From CAZRGV01 sp964599655 (GTDB lineage: Bacteria > Planctomycetota > Planctomycetia > Isosphaerales > Isosphaeraceae), in assembly GCA_964599655.1 (NCBI GenBank), contig CAZRGV010000002.1, positions 1 through 64,000 on the forward strand: a stretch of DNA of 64,000 bases, read 5' to 3'. A model generated the notes under the pieces. The model saw only the letters and a program-made list of their open reading frames with translations. It was not told the DNA's origin and did not search any database. A program made the translations under genes and the position numbers. Positions within the stretch are counted from its first letter, which is position 1. Every line of letters starts with the position of its first letter. Of the stretch, positions 1 through 9,181 are shown piece by piece.

Positions 1-2
1 CC

Positions 3-497
3 GATTGCCGGGATGGGACCAGCAACACGATCGCCTTCGGCGAGAAGTTGATCGGTGACAATGATGTCTCGCAATGGAACGGTGCCGAGACGTACAACTG
101 TCTGCCGTGGCCCGGGAGCGATCCACAGGGGTCGGGGGCGGACATGGTGATGCCGGCGGGGATCGCGGTCCTGAAGACGTACATGAGCAACTGCGACGCC
201 AAGCGGCCGGGGACTGCGAACCAGGACAATTCGAACGGCTCATACTGGGCGGCCGGGCGGATGACCCATGGACCGATGATCAACGAGCTGCTGACGCCGA
301 ACTCGACGCATCAAGACTGTTATAATTTCTCGCAGCACACGGGCTTGGAGACGGTCCGGAGCCGCCACCCGGGCGGGGTGAACGTGCTCTTTGGCGACGG
401 GAGCGTGAGGTTCATCAAGGACAGCATCAACCAGTTGACCTGGTGGCAACTGGGCACCAAGTCCGGCGGTGAGGTGATCTCGGCCGACTCGTACTGA
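3..497 (+). CDS. DUF1559 domain-containing protein, C-terminal part
   Basis: The frame is open from the first bases of the window, so the N-terminus lies outside; about 164 residues are visible. The end carries the H-X9-DG motif (HPGGVNVLFGDGS) that closes DUF1559 proteins, followed by a short tail (INQLTWWQLG). DUF1559 proteins are planctomycete proteins with a type IV pilin-like N-terminal methylation signal and occur in many paralogous copies; their function is unknown. A small lipoprotein gene follows 259 bases downstream on the same strand, a common planctomycete pairing. Family assignment is firm; the role is unknown. Confidence 0.9.
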   Translation, partial: DCRDGTSNTIAFGEKLIGDNDVSQWNGAETYNCLPWPGSDPQGSGADMVMPAGIAVLKTYMSNCDAKRPGTANQDNSNGSYWAAGRMTHGPMINELLTPNSTHQDCYNFSQHTGLETVRSRHPGGVNVLFGDGSVRFIKDSINQLTWWQLGTKSGGEVISADSY

Positions 498-610
498 GCC
501 CGGACCAATCAAGCAGGTCCGGAGTGGAGCCTCCGAGGTTGGACAGTTGAGAATGAGAAGGTGGGATGGCGCCACACGAACGTTGTTCTTTTCGGGTGGG
601 TCTGAAGGAT

Positions 611-644
611 TCCCGGCTCGAGGGTGACGGTCCTCGAGCCGGGA
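611..644 (+). terminator. Perfect 13-bp hairpin after the DUF1559 gene
   Basis: Arms TCCCGGCTCGAGG (611-623) and CCTCGAGCCGGGA (632-644) pair perfectly around an 8-base loop. The hairpin lies 114 bases after the DUF1559 stop and before the lipoprotein gene. No T-run follows, so it may be a weak terminator, an attenuator or an RNA-stabilising 3' end rather than a classical intrinsic terminator. Confidence 0.55.
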
Positions 645-756
645 GTCCGCCACCGAGGTTGATCGTGCCAGATTCCGGTTGAGAGTGTTTCAACGCTTGG
701 GGCAAGGGGATCGGCGGCAAGCGCGGGTCCAACCGCGAGACGAAAGGTGAATCACG

Positions 757-951
757 ATGCGGACATGGCAAAGGGTTGGTTTCTCGGGAATTCTGCTGGG
801 CGTGATCGTGCTGGGGATGATCGTGCCTGGTTGCGGCGGCGGGGACTCCGGCCAAACTGGGCCGAACCCCGAGGTCAAGATCGTCCCTCCCAAGGACGCC
901 CAGGGCAAGTCGTATTCGCTCGACGATGAAACCGCCATCCCGTCCAAGTAA
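757..951 (+). CDS. Small lipoprotein (64 aa)
   Basis: The ATG is preceded by AAAGGTGA at a spacing of 6. Residues 1-25 form a lipoprotein signal peptide: a charged N-terminus (RTWQR), a hydrophobic stretch and the lipobox VPGC, then GGG. The mature part is about 40 residues and polar, with the segment VKIVPPKDAQGKSY. Small lipoproteins of this kind often follow DUF1559 genes in planctomycetes. It should be membrane-anchored through the acylated Cys. No enzymatic domain is visible and the function is unknown. Confidence 0.75.
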   Translation: MRTWQRVGFSGILLGVIVLGMIVPGCGGGDSGQTGPNPEVKIVPPKDAQGKSYSLDDETAIPSK

Positions 952-1224
952 TCTCTGTACCACCCTCGGGTCGACGCCGCGCACTCCGCCCGAAACGAAC
1001 CGAAATCCAGGGGGCCGGTGGCAACGCAATACACCAGGCCATCAAGTTTTGCGTCTCCGAGCATCCCGCCCGCACGACCCGGCGCGGCCCCGAATTCCGA
1101 GGCGGAAGGACGTGGGACGATCCCGCCGACGGTCCGGTCCGGCTGAGGTCGACGGCGGGGTCGGGTCGGGCCGAGGTGTTCGGGTGGGTTCGTCGAGAAT
1201 CCTGGGTTCGTTTCGAAGGGGCCG

Positions 1225-4200
1225 TTACGGCGTTTTGGTCTTGGCCGTTTCGCCCGACTCGAAGAGCAGGGGGGCCAGCTCATCTCGGTCGGTCGGCTCG
1301 AGCTGGTCGGGGGTCAGCCCGGCCTCGCGGGCGCGGTCCCTCGTGCGACGGAAGTCGTCGAGCCGTCCGGCTTTGTGGTAGGCGCGGGCCAGGTGAGCTA
1401 GCACCGTGCCGGTGGGTCGCCCGAGGACGGCGGTCTCAAGGTCCTGGATCGCCTTGTCGAGGTCGCCGAGCCTGGTGTAGATGACCCCTCGGGTGTCGTG
1501 GAACTGGGGATACGACTGTCCGGTGCGCTCGAAGGCTTCGTTGACCCATTTCAGGGCGTCGTTCGGCTTCTTGAGTCCCTCGCAGAGGGTCCAGGCCAGG
1601 TTATTGAGGAAGGTGAAGTCGCTGGGCTTGTTCTGAAGGGCCTTGAGGTAGAGGTCGACCTCCTCCTGATAGCGCTGCTGGAAGTGGCGGAGGTAGCCCT
1701 TCATGATGATCAGGTCGTTGGCCTCGGGCTCTCGGTCCAGCGCGGCCTCGATGACCGTCTCGGCGGTGGCCAGGCGGTTGGGGTCGGGCTTGCCCGAGGT
1801 GGCCAGGGCCAGCGTATTACGGGCCAGTTCCCGGATCGCCTCCGGCTTGGAGGCGATCACGGTCGAGCGATAGGCCTTCAGCGCCTCCTCCTGCTTGCCT
1901 TGGTGGGCGAGCACGGTGGCCAGGACCCAGGAGGTTTCGGGCCAGAGCTCGGCCATGAGGTTGGCGACCGTCTCGGCCGCCTCGGCGTCGATCTCGATCA
2001 GAGCGCTGACGATCCGTCGGCCGACGAGCTGGCCATCTTCCTTGGACTCATGCGCCTGGAAGACCTTTTGGAGTAGGGCGACGGCCTCGTTCGTCTTGCC
2101 TTGGCCGTGGAGCTGCCTGGCACGGAGCAAGGGGACCGACAGATCATCGGTGGTGGTGCCGGCCTCGAGCCGGTCGATCTGGGACGCGGCCTTGTCAAAC
2201 TGCTTGGCGGCCAGCAGGGTCTCCGCGTAGAGCTGGATGGCGGTCGGAGTGGCGGTCCTGGCCTGAGCGTCGATGCCGGCGACCTCGACGGCCTTGTCGG
2301 CCTCGTTGTTCTGGAGGTAGAGCCGGGTTAGGATTGATCGGGCGGCGCCGGCCGAGGGGTAGTCCGCGGGTAGGTCAGCGACGAGGCTGGCGAGGATCTG
2401 CTTGGCCTGCTGTCGGTTTCGCTCCTCGGGACCTCGTGCCAGGACGATACCACGAGCCAGGCGGTCCTCGGGCAGGTCGGCTGCCGAGCCCCCAGTCCCG
2501 CCGCCGACGAGGTTCCAGGCCTTGAGCCAGGCCGAGGCGTCGCCGGCATGGGCCGAGAGCAAAAGGGCCAGGGCCCTGGCGGCCCATCGCTGCGAGCGGT
2601 CACGGTCGAGGACGGCCTGGAGGCATGCTTCCGCCTTGGCGATCTGGCCGGTGGCCTCGTAATAGTCGGCCGAGCCCCGGACGACTCTCGGATCGTCGGG
2701 CCACTGCTTCAGGGCGGCTTCGTAGGCCGCGTCGGCCTTCGGCCGGTCGCCGGCGATCCGCCAGCACTGAGCCCAGAGGAACTCAGGCCGGTCGATGTCC
2801 TTGACGTTCTTTTGGATCTGCTCGATGGTCTGGGCCGCCTTTTCGGTCTCCTTGCGATTGGCCAGGAAGAAGAGCAGGGCCAGTCGAGGTCCGAGCTGGT
2901 CGGGCTGCTTCTGAATCAGGTCTCGAAGGGTTGACTCGGCCTGCTCGGCTTGTCCCAGGGCGTTCAGGACCCGGGCCTGCCAGACCCGGTCGTCGAGGCT
3001 CGCGGGGTTCCCCTCGACGACCTGACGAGCCAGCTCGGCGGCCTTGTCCTTGTCGCCGCTCTGGAGCGCGGCCTCGGCCAGGGCGCGGTCGAGGTTGGGG
3101 ATCTCGGCGCCGTACTGGCGTCGGAGACGTTCGAGGTCGGCGGTCCGGTGCAGCTGGGCGTCGACCCGAATCAGGCGCTGCAAGGCGGCGGAGCCGCCAT
3201 CGCGACGAAGGGCCAGCTCATAGGCGGTGGCCGCCTCTTCGAGCTTGCCGCGCTGCTCGGCCACCTGCCCCTGGAGCAGGTCGGCCAGCCACGACTGCGG
3301 CGACTCCTGCCGGATCTCGCCGATCAGGGTGTCGGCCCGGTTGAGCCTGGCGGTTCGAGACTCGGGCGATTCCTCGGCCGGCGTGACGAGTAGCTCCTGG
3401 ACCTGGGCGACTCGCCAGTAGAGCCCTTGCTGGCCGCCGATGTTCTTGATGGCGTCGATCGCCTCCTGGGCGGCCGTCTGATCCTCCTTGGCCAGGGCCA
3501 GCTCCAGCAGAAAGAGGCGGGGCAGGGGGTCGTTGGGCAGGAGCTGGGCCCACTGGTTGTAGGCCCGACGGGCTTCGTCGTTGTTGCGTTGAGCCGTGTA
3601 GAGGTCGCCCAGGGTTCGCCAGACCTGCGGCCGTTGGTCGGGGGGTAGGTGGTCGAGATCCTGAACCAGTTCCTGGCGCGCTTCCTGACCGTGGCCTCGA
3701 AGGGTCTTGAGTTTGGCCCTGGCAATTCGGAGGCTGGCCTGGTCGCCGGCCGCCTCGGGGGCCATGGCCTGGTCGAGCACCAGCAGGGCCTGGTCGATCT
3801 GTCCTTGTTGGGTGAGCTGCTCGGCTCTGGCCAGCCAGACCTCAGGGTCGTTCTTGCGGTGCTGGGTGGCCTGTTCGAGCAGGGCGAGGCCATCCCCGGT
3901 CTTGCCGATGGCATTGAGGTACTCGGCCTGAACCAGGGCCAGCCCGGGGGCGGCCGGGGCGACCTTGACGGCCCTGGCGATCAGGCGCTCCAGCTCCGAC
4001 CAGTCCCGGCGCTCGCTCGGGCGTCGGATCTGCTTGCGGTACTCCAGCCTGGCCAGGGCCACGAGCACGCTGGGGTCCTCGCCGACCGAGTTCAGGGCCT
4101 TGCGAAGCTCGGTCTCGGCTTCCGACGGCCGCCTCGTCTGGAGGATCTGGGCCCTGGCCAGCCAGGCGCTGGTGAGCTTGGGGTCGTTGTCGATGGCCCG

Positions 4201-5640
4201 CTGGTAGTGGTCCAGGGCCATGGTCTCGTTGCGGATCGCCTCGTAGCACTGGCCGAGAGTGAACTCGATCTGGGTCTGCGGAGCACGAGGCGCTCCGGGC
4301 TTGGCCTGGGCCCGCTGGGCCTGGTCGAGGAGCTTGATCGCTTCCATCGGCCGGTTCCGCTTCAGCTCGAGCAAGGCGTTGAGAAACAAGACCGGCCCGG
4401 TCGGCTCCTCGCTGCCGGAGAGCCGTCGATACTGCTCGACCAGGGGCTCGGCCTCGTTCAGGCGGCCGAGTTTCAAGAGCACGATGGCCAGTTGCCAGGT
4501 CAGGTCGGCGTCGGTGCCACTGGAGAGGACCAGGCCGTTCCGCCAGCTTTCGATGGCCTCCTCGGGGCGGTTCTCCTGAAGTCTGGCCAGGCCGAGCAGG
4601 GTCTGGAACCGCAGGTTCTTGCGCGCGGCCTCGGGCAGCGCGTCGAGATGGCGGTGGGCCACCTCGGGCCTGCCTCGCCGGAGCTGGTACTCGGCTGCGG
4701 CCAGCCGAACCTCCGGGTCCTTGGGAGCCAGGGCCACGGCTTGGTCCAACTCGTTCTCGGCCAGGGCGAACTGCTTGGCGGCTTCCTCGCGACGCCCACG
4801 GCTCTCGAGGTCCCGGGCTGCGTCGGCCTGGAACGCGTGGCGGACCAGCCGCACCGTTGACGACTTGGGCGAGGCGGCCAGCAGGTCGTCGAGTACCTTC
4901 GAGGCCTGGTCGGGGTCATTCCGCTTGTCGCGGTAGAGCATGGCCAGCCGGGTCGCTCCGCCGACGTTGTCCGGCTCCAGCGCGCGGGCCCGCTCGTAGA
5001 GGTCGATCGCCTCGCGCAAGGCCTTAACGTCCCCCTGGTAGGCCAAGGCCTCCTTGACCTGGGCCCAGAGCCGAAGCGCGTCGGCGTCGTCCTTGGCCCC
5101 TCGCTCGACAAGTTCCTTGGCCAGCACGTCGGCCGTCTGATACCGGGCCTCCTTCACGTCGGGCTGCCGGCTGTAGTCGAGGTAGAGCTTGACCTGCCGT
5201 CGCCGGATCGCCTGAGCATCGGGCCCGTCGGGAGCCAGCCGAAGGGCCTGCTCTCCGAGCCTGATGGCCTCGAGCAGGTGGCCGCTGCTCTGGGCCGATC
5301 GGGAAAGGATCTCGGCCTTCTGATTCATCGCCTGAACGTTTCTGGGGTTCTGGCGAAGAAATTCGTTGAGATAACTCAACGCCAGGTCGTCCTTGCCTTC
5401 CTTGACCAGGGCCTCGGCCTGGTTGAGCAGCTTCGGACTTCCCCCTTGGGTCTGCACGAACTGGGCCACGAAGAGGGCCGTCCCCCCCAGCGCCAGAACC
5501 AGGGTCAGGATCAGAATCGCCCGAAGATTGGGCTTCCAGGTACGCTTGGAACGTCCGGCGCTGGACCTGGGTGAGGAGGTGCTCACGGGGCCGTTGCTCC
5601 TGCGGGTCGCAAGGGGGCGAGAACGCGCTGCATGCTGCAT
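1225..5640 (-). CDS. Giant membrane-anchored TPR protein
   Basis: This 1471-aa protein has one N-terminal transmembrane segment (about residues 41-63, RAILILTLVLALGG) followed by some 1,350 residues of tandem tetratricopeptide repeats (LNEFLRQNPRNVQAMNQKAE; the last units lie near LNNLAWTLCEG). TPR arrays are protein-protein scaffolds. Giant TPR proteins accompany exosortase/EPS loci (the PrsT-type TPR lipoprotein is the best-known case), but there is no lipobox here. The bulk of the chain is probably periplasmic. A GTG at 5586 preceded by AGGAG (spacing 10) is an alternative start that still keeps the membrane segment. It is divergent from epsI with about 190 bases between them. A paralogue lies at 25998-30386. 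The coding region is certain; the role is inferred from context. Confidence 0.85.
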   Translation of the reverse strand: MQHAARSRPLATRRSNGPVSTSSPRSSAGRSKRTWKPNLRAILILTLVLALGGTALFVAQFVQTQGGSPKLLNQAEALVKEGKDDLALSYLNEFLRQNPRNVQAMNQKAEILSRSAQSSGHLLEAIRLGEQALRLAPDGPDAQAIRRRQVKLYLDYSRQPDVKEARYQTADVLAKELVERGAKDDADALRLWAQVKEALAYQGDVKALREAIDLYERARALEPDNVGGATRLAMLYRDKRNDPDQASKVLDDLLAASPKSSTVRLVRHAFQADAARDLESRGRREEAAKQFALAENELDQAVALAPKDPEVRLAAAEYQLRRGRPEVAHRHLDALPEAARKNLRFQTLLGLARLQENRPEEAIESWRNGLVLSSGTDADLTWQLAIVLLKLGRLNEAEPLVEQYRRLSGSEEPTGPVLFLNALLELKRNRPMEAIKLLDQAQRAQAKPGAPRAPQTQIEFTLGQCYEAIRNETMALDHYQRAIDNDPKLTSAWLARAQILQTRRPSEAETELRKALNSVGEDPSVLVALARLEYRKQIRRPSERRDWSELERLIARAVKVAPAAPGLALVQAEYLNAIGKTGDGLALLEQATQHRKNDPEVWLARAEQLTQQGQIDQALLVLDQAMAPEAAGDQASLRIARAKLKTLRGHGQEARQELVQDLDHLPPDQRPQVWRTLGDLYTAQRNNDEARRAYNQWAQLLPNDPLPRLFLLELALAKEDQTAAQEAIDAIKNIGGQQGLYWRVAQVQELLVTPAEESPESRTARLNRADTLIGEIRQESPQSWLADLLQGQVAEQRGKLEEAATAYELALRRDGGSAALQRLIRVDAQLHRTADLERLRRQYGAEIPNLDRALAEAALQSGDKDKAAELARQVVEGNPASLDDRVWQARVLNALGQAEQAESTLRDLIQKQPDQLGPRLALLFFLANRKETEKAAQTIEQIQKNVKDIDRPEFLWAQCWRIAGDRPKADAAYEAALKQWPDDPRVVRGSADYYEATGQIAKAEACLQAVLDRDRSQRWAARALALLLSAHAGDASAWLKAWNLVGGGTGGSAADLPEDRLARGIVLARGPEERNRQQAKQILASLVADLPADYPSAGAARSILTRLYLQNNEADKAVEVAGIDAQARTATPTAIQLYAETLLAAKQFDKAASQIDRLEAGTTTDDLSVPLLRARQLHGQGKTNEAVALLQKVFQAHESKEDGQLVGRRIVSALIEIDAEAAETVANLMAELWPETSWVLATVLAHQGKQEEALKAYRSTVIASKPEAIRELARNTLALATSGKPDPNRLATAETVIEAALDREPEANDLIIMKGYLRHFQQRYQEEVDLYLKALQNKPSDFTFLNNLAWTLCEGLKKPNDALKWVNEAFERTGQSYPQFHDTRGVIYTRLGDLDKAIQDLETAVLGRPTGTVLAHLARAYHKAGRLDDFRRTRDRAREAGLTPDQLEPTDRDELAPLLFESGETAKTKTP

Positions 5641-5832
5641 GTTAGGCGTTGACGCCCTCGAACTGTCAAGGGGAGCGGCCGTCGGCTCTTGCCCGGCCCG
5701 GGATCGTCCGCTTCAGGCAACATCGGGGGCGTTTTGGTCGCGACCGGGGTTTACGTCCCAGGGGACCCCGGGATAGACTGTCCCATCGGAGCGTTCATGC
5801 CTCAGGGTCGCGTCTTCTCGAGCCGTTGCCGC

Positions 5833-6603
5833 ATGATGACGATCGAATCGCCGCCCGCCCAGGAAACCATCACCGCGACTCGCGCTTCGGCCGCGACCTG
5901 GATCCGCGTCGGCCTGGCGGTCGCCCTGCTGGCGGCCTCGGGCGCGGTCCGCTATTGGCAATCGCGAGGCGTCGACGATGCCCTGCGGCAAGGCCGCAAG
6001 TCGCCGTTCCCCTTGAAGACCATCCCCACGACTCTGGGTGACTGGGTCGGGACCGAAGAGGTCCTCGACCCCCAGATCGCTCAGGCGACCGGTTGCTCCG
6101 ACTACGTGTTCCGGACCTACAGTAATGAGAAGACAGGTGCCAAGATAGGCCTGATCTTGATCTACGGCCCGGCCAACGACGTCTTCATTCACGCTCCCGA
6201 ACAGTGCTATCCCTCCGCGGGCTACAGTATGACGGAAGGTCCGGAGCCAAGGTCCGTGGCGGTCGGCTCGACAACGATCCCCTTCTCCTCGATGGTCTTC
6301 ACCAAGGGAGAGGGAGGACAGACCGAGCGCCAGGAGGTCTACTACACCTGGCGATACTACGGTCAGTGGACCCCAACGATGGTCCTCAAGAAGCGGATCG
6401 AGCGGATTCCCGGGATGTTCAAGGTCCACCTGTCCCGCCAGGTTCGGGAACACGAACTGCGAGGCGTCGGCAACCCGTGCGAGTCGTTCCTGGCCGAACT
6501 GATGCCCGAACTGGAACGCCGGCTGGCCGAGTCGGCCCAGAAGTCCCAGGCCGCCACGCCGCCGTCCCAGACCCAGAGCCGATCGGTCGCAACCACCCGC
6601 TAG
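5833..6603 (+). CDS. epsI: EpsI-type exosortase-associated protein (DUF3485), copy 1
   Basis: The 256-aa product has one N-terminal transmembrane helix (about residues 20-37) and the conserved DUF3485 region, including LGDWVGTEE and the FIHAPEQCYPSAGY block (His...Cys-Tyr) that marks the family. In many bacteria EpsI is fused to, or adjacent to, an exosortase and is needed for EPS production; its biochemical role is not settled. The start at the paired ATG codons 5833/5836 is preferred over an upstream in-frame codon at 5689 because the extra 48 residues are low-complexity and the helix then sits in the usual place. It is the first gene of the plus-strand polysaccharide cluster. A second copy is at 62371-63090. 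Confidence 0.85.
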   Translation: MMTIESPPAQETITATRASAATWIRVGLAVALLAASGAVRYWQSRGVDDALRQGRKSPFPLKTIPTTLGDWVGTEEVLDPQIAQATGCSDYVFRTYSNEKTGAKIGLILIYGPANDVFIHAPEQCYPSAGYSMTEGPEPRSVAVGSTTIPFSSMVFTKGEGGQTERQEVYYTWRYYGQWTPTMVLKKRIERIPGMFKVHLSRQVREHELRGVGNPCESFLAELMPELERRLAESAQKSQAATPPSQTQSRSVATTR

Positions 6604-6703
6604 CCCGGTCAACCCCGATGGCGGCGATGTCCGCGCCGCCGGCCCCATCCTCCACATCGATCGGACGACCCCAGATCGCCATCCCACGAGGGCCGACCTA
6701 CCG

Positions 6704-9019
6704 ATGGATACACCCGACCGCCACGACGATCAACTCCCGTCGCTCCCCCCCCCGGCTCCGCTGACACCGGTCCCGGCGTCTCGAGTGGTCTGGGAAGAAC
6801 CGGCCGACGCCTCGGGCGAGCCGCCGCCGGTCAAGATGTTCAATCTCCGGACGGTCGTTCGGGCCGCCCGACGCCACTGGTGGCAGATCTTGCTGCTCTG
6901 GCTGGCCACCTCGGCGGCCCTGGTCTTCCTGATCTACACCAAGGTCAAGCCGAAGTACGACACCGAGGCCTGGCTCGAGGTCAAGCCGACGTCGAGGAAC
7001 CTGATCGCCCCGACCTACGCCAGCGCCGACTTCGGTCCGTTCCTGGAGACCCAGGTGCTCCTGGTCAAGAGCCCCGACGTCCTCGGTGCCGCCTTGCAGG
7101 ATCCAGCCGTCGCCTCCTTGCCAAGGATTATCAACTCGCTCGATCCCGAGGCGGACCTCAAACGCGAGATCATGGTCGCCAGCCAGCCCAAGACCCACCT
7201 GATCCTGGTCCAGATGTCCACCGAAACCCCCTCCGAGGGGCAGGCGATCGTCAACGCCGTGGTCACCAACTACATCAAGGCCGCCCGGACTTGGACCGAC
7301 GACGAGTCCCGGATCCAGATCGACCGGCTGAGCGACCTCCGCAAGAAGTTCCAGGGGGAGGTTGAACGGCTCCAGGGGGACTTGCACACCTGGATGCGCA
7401 AACGAGGGGACGCCGAGGCCAACGTCAAGGATCGCAACCTCATCACCCTGGAAGAGTACCGGCGTTACAAGTCTCGCCTGGCCGATGTCCGGATCGAGCG
7501 GATCAAGGCCGAGGGGACCCTGGCCTTCTTGCAGCAGGACATCAAGCGACTGGGGCAGGTCCGCGGCTCGTCGGCCGGTCTCGGTTCCCCTGATGGGCTC
7601 GACGAGGCCATCAAGGCCCAGTTCCAGGAACATCCGGCCGTGGCCCGGCTCCTGGCCGACATGGAGCAGGTCCGCGACACGATGGAAAAGGCCGAGCGCC
7701 TGGTCCGCGACCCCAAGAACGACCCCTCGACTCGCCGCTACCGCCAGGAGCTCGAAAAGCTCCAGGCCAGCTACAACCAGCTCTGGAACCGGATGTACCC
7801 GACCCTCCGTGCTCGGCTCTCGCAGCAGCCTGACGACGGAAATGAGGTCGTCGCCAGCCAGAAGGCCGCTCTTCAGGAAGCCCAGCTGCGGGTCTCCCAG
7901 TACAAGACTGAGGAAAGCGAGATCCAGACGATTCTCGACAAGATGGAGATCGAGAACCGGGAGGCCGGCGACGTGGCCCTGGAGATCGAGTTCCTCAAGG
8001 AGAAGCTGGCCTACAACCAGAAGCTCTTGGAGTCGGTCAGCAACAACCTGGCCCAGGCCGAGTACGATGCCCACGCCCAGACCACGATCAACGTGATCGC
8101 CGAGGCCCAGGCGTCGAAGGCCCCCAAGACCGACACCCGGACCAAGCTGATGGCCGCCGCGCCGTTCGGGGTGCTGGTGCTGCTGCTCGGGTTGTTTACC
8201 CTGATCGAGATCCGGTCGGGCCGTGTGGCTGATCCGGACGACCTCCCGTCCCGGGTTCGCGTCGGCGTCATCGGGGTCGTCCCGCCCTTGCCGGCCTTGA
8301 GGCCGTCGAAAACCCAGCGAGGGATTCGAGACGACCGCCGACGGGTCGAGGAATTTGTCCAGAGCCTCGACCACCTGCGGGTGACCCTCTACGCCAACCG
8401 GCCCGACGGTTCGCAGCGACGCTGCATCCTGATCACCAGCGCCATCGGTGGCGAGGGGAAGACGACCCTGGCCGCTCAACTTGCCGGCCGCTGCGCCAAC
8501 GCGGGACTGTTGACCCTGCTGGTTGACGCCGACCTGCGGCGGCCCTCGCTGGGAGATCTGCTGGAAGTGGCTGAAGGCCCGGGCCTGGCCGAGGTCCTGG
8601 CCGACGAGGCGCCGGCCGAGTCGTCGATGGTCGTCATCGGCAACGCCGGCGGCTTCCACCTGCTGCCGGCCGGAGCGCCCGGGTACGATCCGAGCCGCCT
8701 GCTACAAGGCGAGAAGCTCGGTCAGCTCATCGCCCAGTTCCGAGCCACCTTCGACGTCGTGATCATCGACGCCCCGCCGGTCCTGGCCGTGCCCGACGCC
8801 CTTTTGCTGGGTCGTTGGACCGACGGAGCCGTGCTGGCCGTCCGGCACGACACCAGCCGCTTCCCTCTGGTGGAACGGGCTCACCGCCGCCTGGCGGCTG
8901 TCGGCATCCCGGTGCTGGGCGCGGTGGTCAATGGTGTCCGGACCATGGAGACGAACTACGGAGCCTATCAGTATAATCCCTATGCCGGTCGGGGTGTCGA
9001 CCCCGACTCGTCGACCTGA
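6704..9019 (+). CDS. Wzz/BY-kinase fusion: polysaccharide chain-length regulator and tyrosine autokinase
   Basis: The 771-aa fusion has an N-terminal transmembrane segment (about 65-85), a Wzz-type periplasmic domain with long coiled coils (about 90-470), a second helix (about 485-505, FGVLVLLLGLFTLIEI) and a cytoplasmic bacterial tyrosine kinase domain. The kinase shows Walker A (SAIGGEGKTT, about 575), Walker A' (LLVDADLRRP, about 605) and Walker B (VVIIDAPPVL, about 684). The tail has a tyrosine cluster (NYGAYQYNPYAGRG), the usual autophosphorylation region. It should control chain length of the Wzx/Wzy polymer. It follows epsI by 100 bases. A paralogue is at the right window edge. Confidence 0.93.
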   Translation: MDTPDRHDDQLPSLPPPAPLTPVPASRVVWEEPADASGEPPPVKMFNLRTVVRAARRHWWQILLLWLATSAALVFLIYTKVKPKYDTEAWLEVKPTSRNLIAPTYASADFGPFLETQVLLVKSPDVLGAALQDPAVASLPRIINSLDPEADLKREIMVASQPKTHLILVQMSTETPSEGQAIVNAVVTNYIKAARTWTDDESRIQIDRLSDLRKKFQGEVERLQGDLHTWMRKRGDAEANVKDRNLITLEEYRRYKSRLADVRIERIKAEGTLAFLQQDIKRLGQVRGSSAGLGSPDGLDEAIKAQFQEHPAVARLLADMEQVRDTMEKAERLVRDPKNDPSTRRYRQELEKLQASYNQLWNRMYPTLRARLSQQPDDGNEVVASQKAALQEAQLRVSQYKTEESEIQTILDKMEIENREAGDVALEIEFLKEKLAYNQKLLESVSNNLAQAEYDAHAQTTINVIAEAQASKAPKTDTRTKLMAAAPFGVLVLLLGLFTLIEIRSGRVADPDDLPSRVRVGVIGVVPPLPALRPSKTQRGIRDDRRRVEEFVQSLDHLRVTLYANRPDGSQRRCILITSAIGGEGKTTLAAQLAGRCANAGLLTLLVDADLRRPSLGDLLEVAEGPGLAEVLADEAPAESSMVVIGNAGGFHLLPAGAPGYDPSRLLQGEKLGQLIAQFRATFDVVIIDAPPVLAVPDALLLGRWTDGAVLAVRHDTSRFPLVERAHRRLAAVGIPVLGAVVNGVRTMETNYGAYQYNPYAGRGVDPDSST

Positions 9020-9181
9020 CCCAACCGTCTTCCAGGCCGGTCCGCCCGAGGGAAACGGTCCGCCCGGTCGGGAGTCTTGACCTGTCCAACCCGAACGATG
9101 CCGGCGCGTTGCCGCCTCGCGAGGCCGCGGCCCGAGCCGGTGGCCAAGCCCTGTTGAGCCTCTTTGCGGGAGCCCGCCGCC

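Noticed and set aside
1132..1159. CCCGCCG/CGGCGGG inverted repeat between the lipoprotein and TPR genes
   Set aside because: Seven pairs with a 14-base loop in very GC-rich DNA; likely by chance.
3649..4860. A 403-codon plus-strand frame within the TPR gene
   Set aside because: It mirrors TPR repeats and is Leu/Gly/Gln-rich without any domain.
6698..8659. A 653-codon open frame on the minus strand
   Set aside because: It is fully antisense to the BY-kinase gene, which has clear domains; the antisense product is Gly/Leu/Val/Asp-rich low-complexity sequence typical of GC-rich mirror frames.
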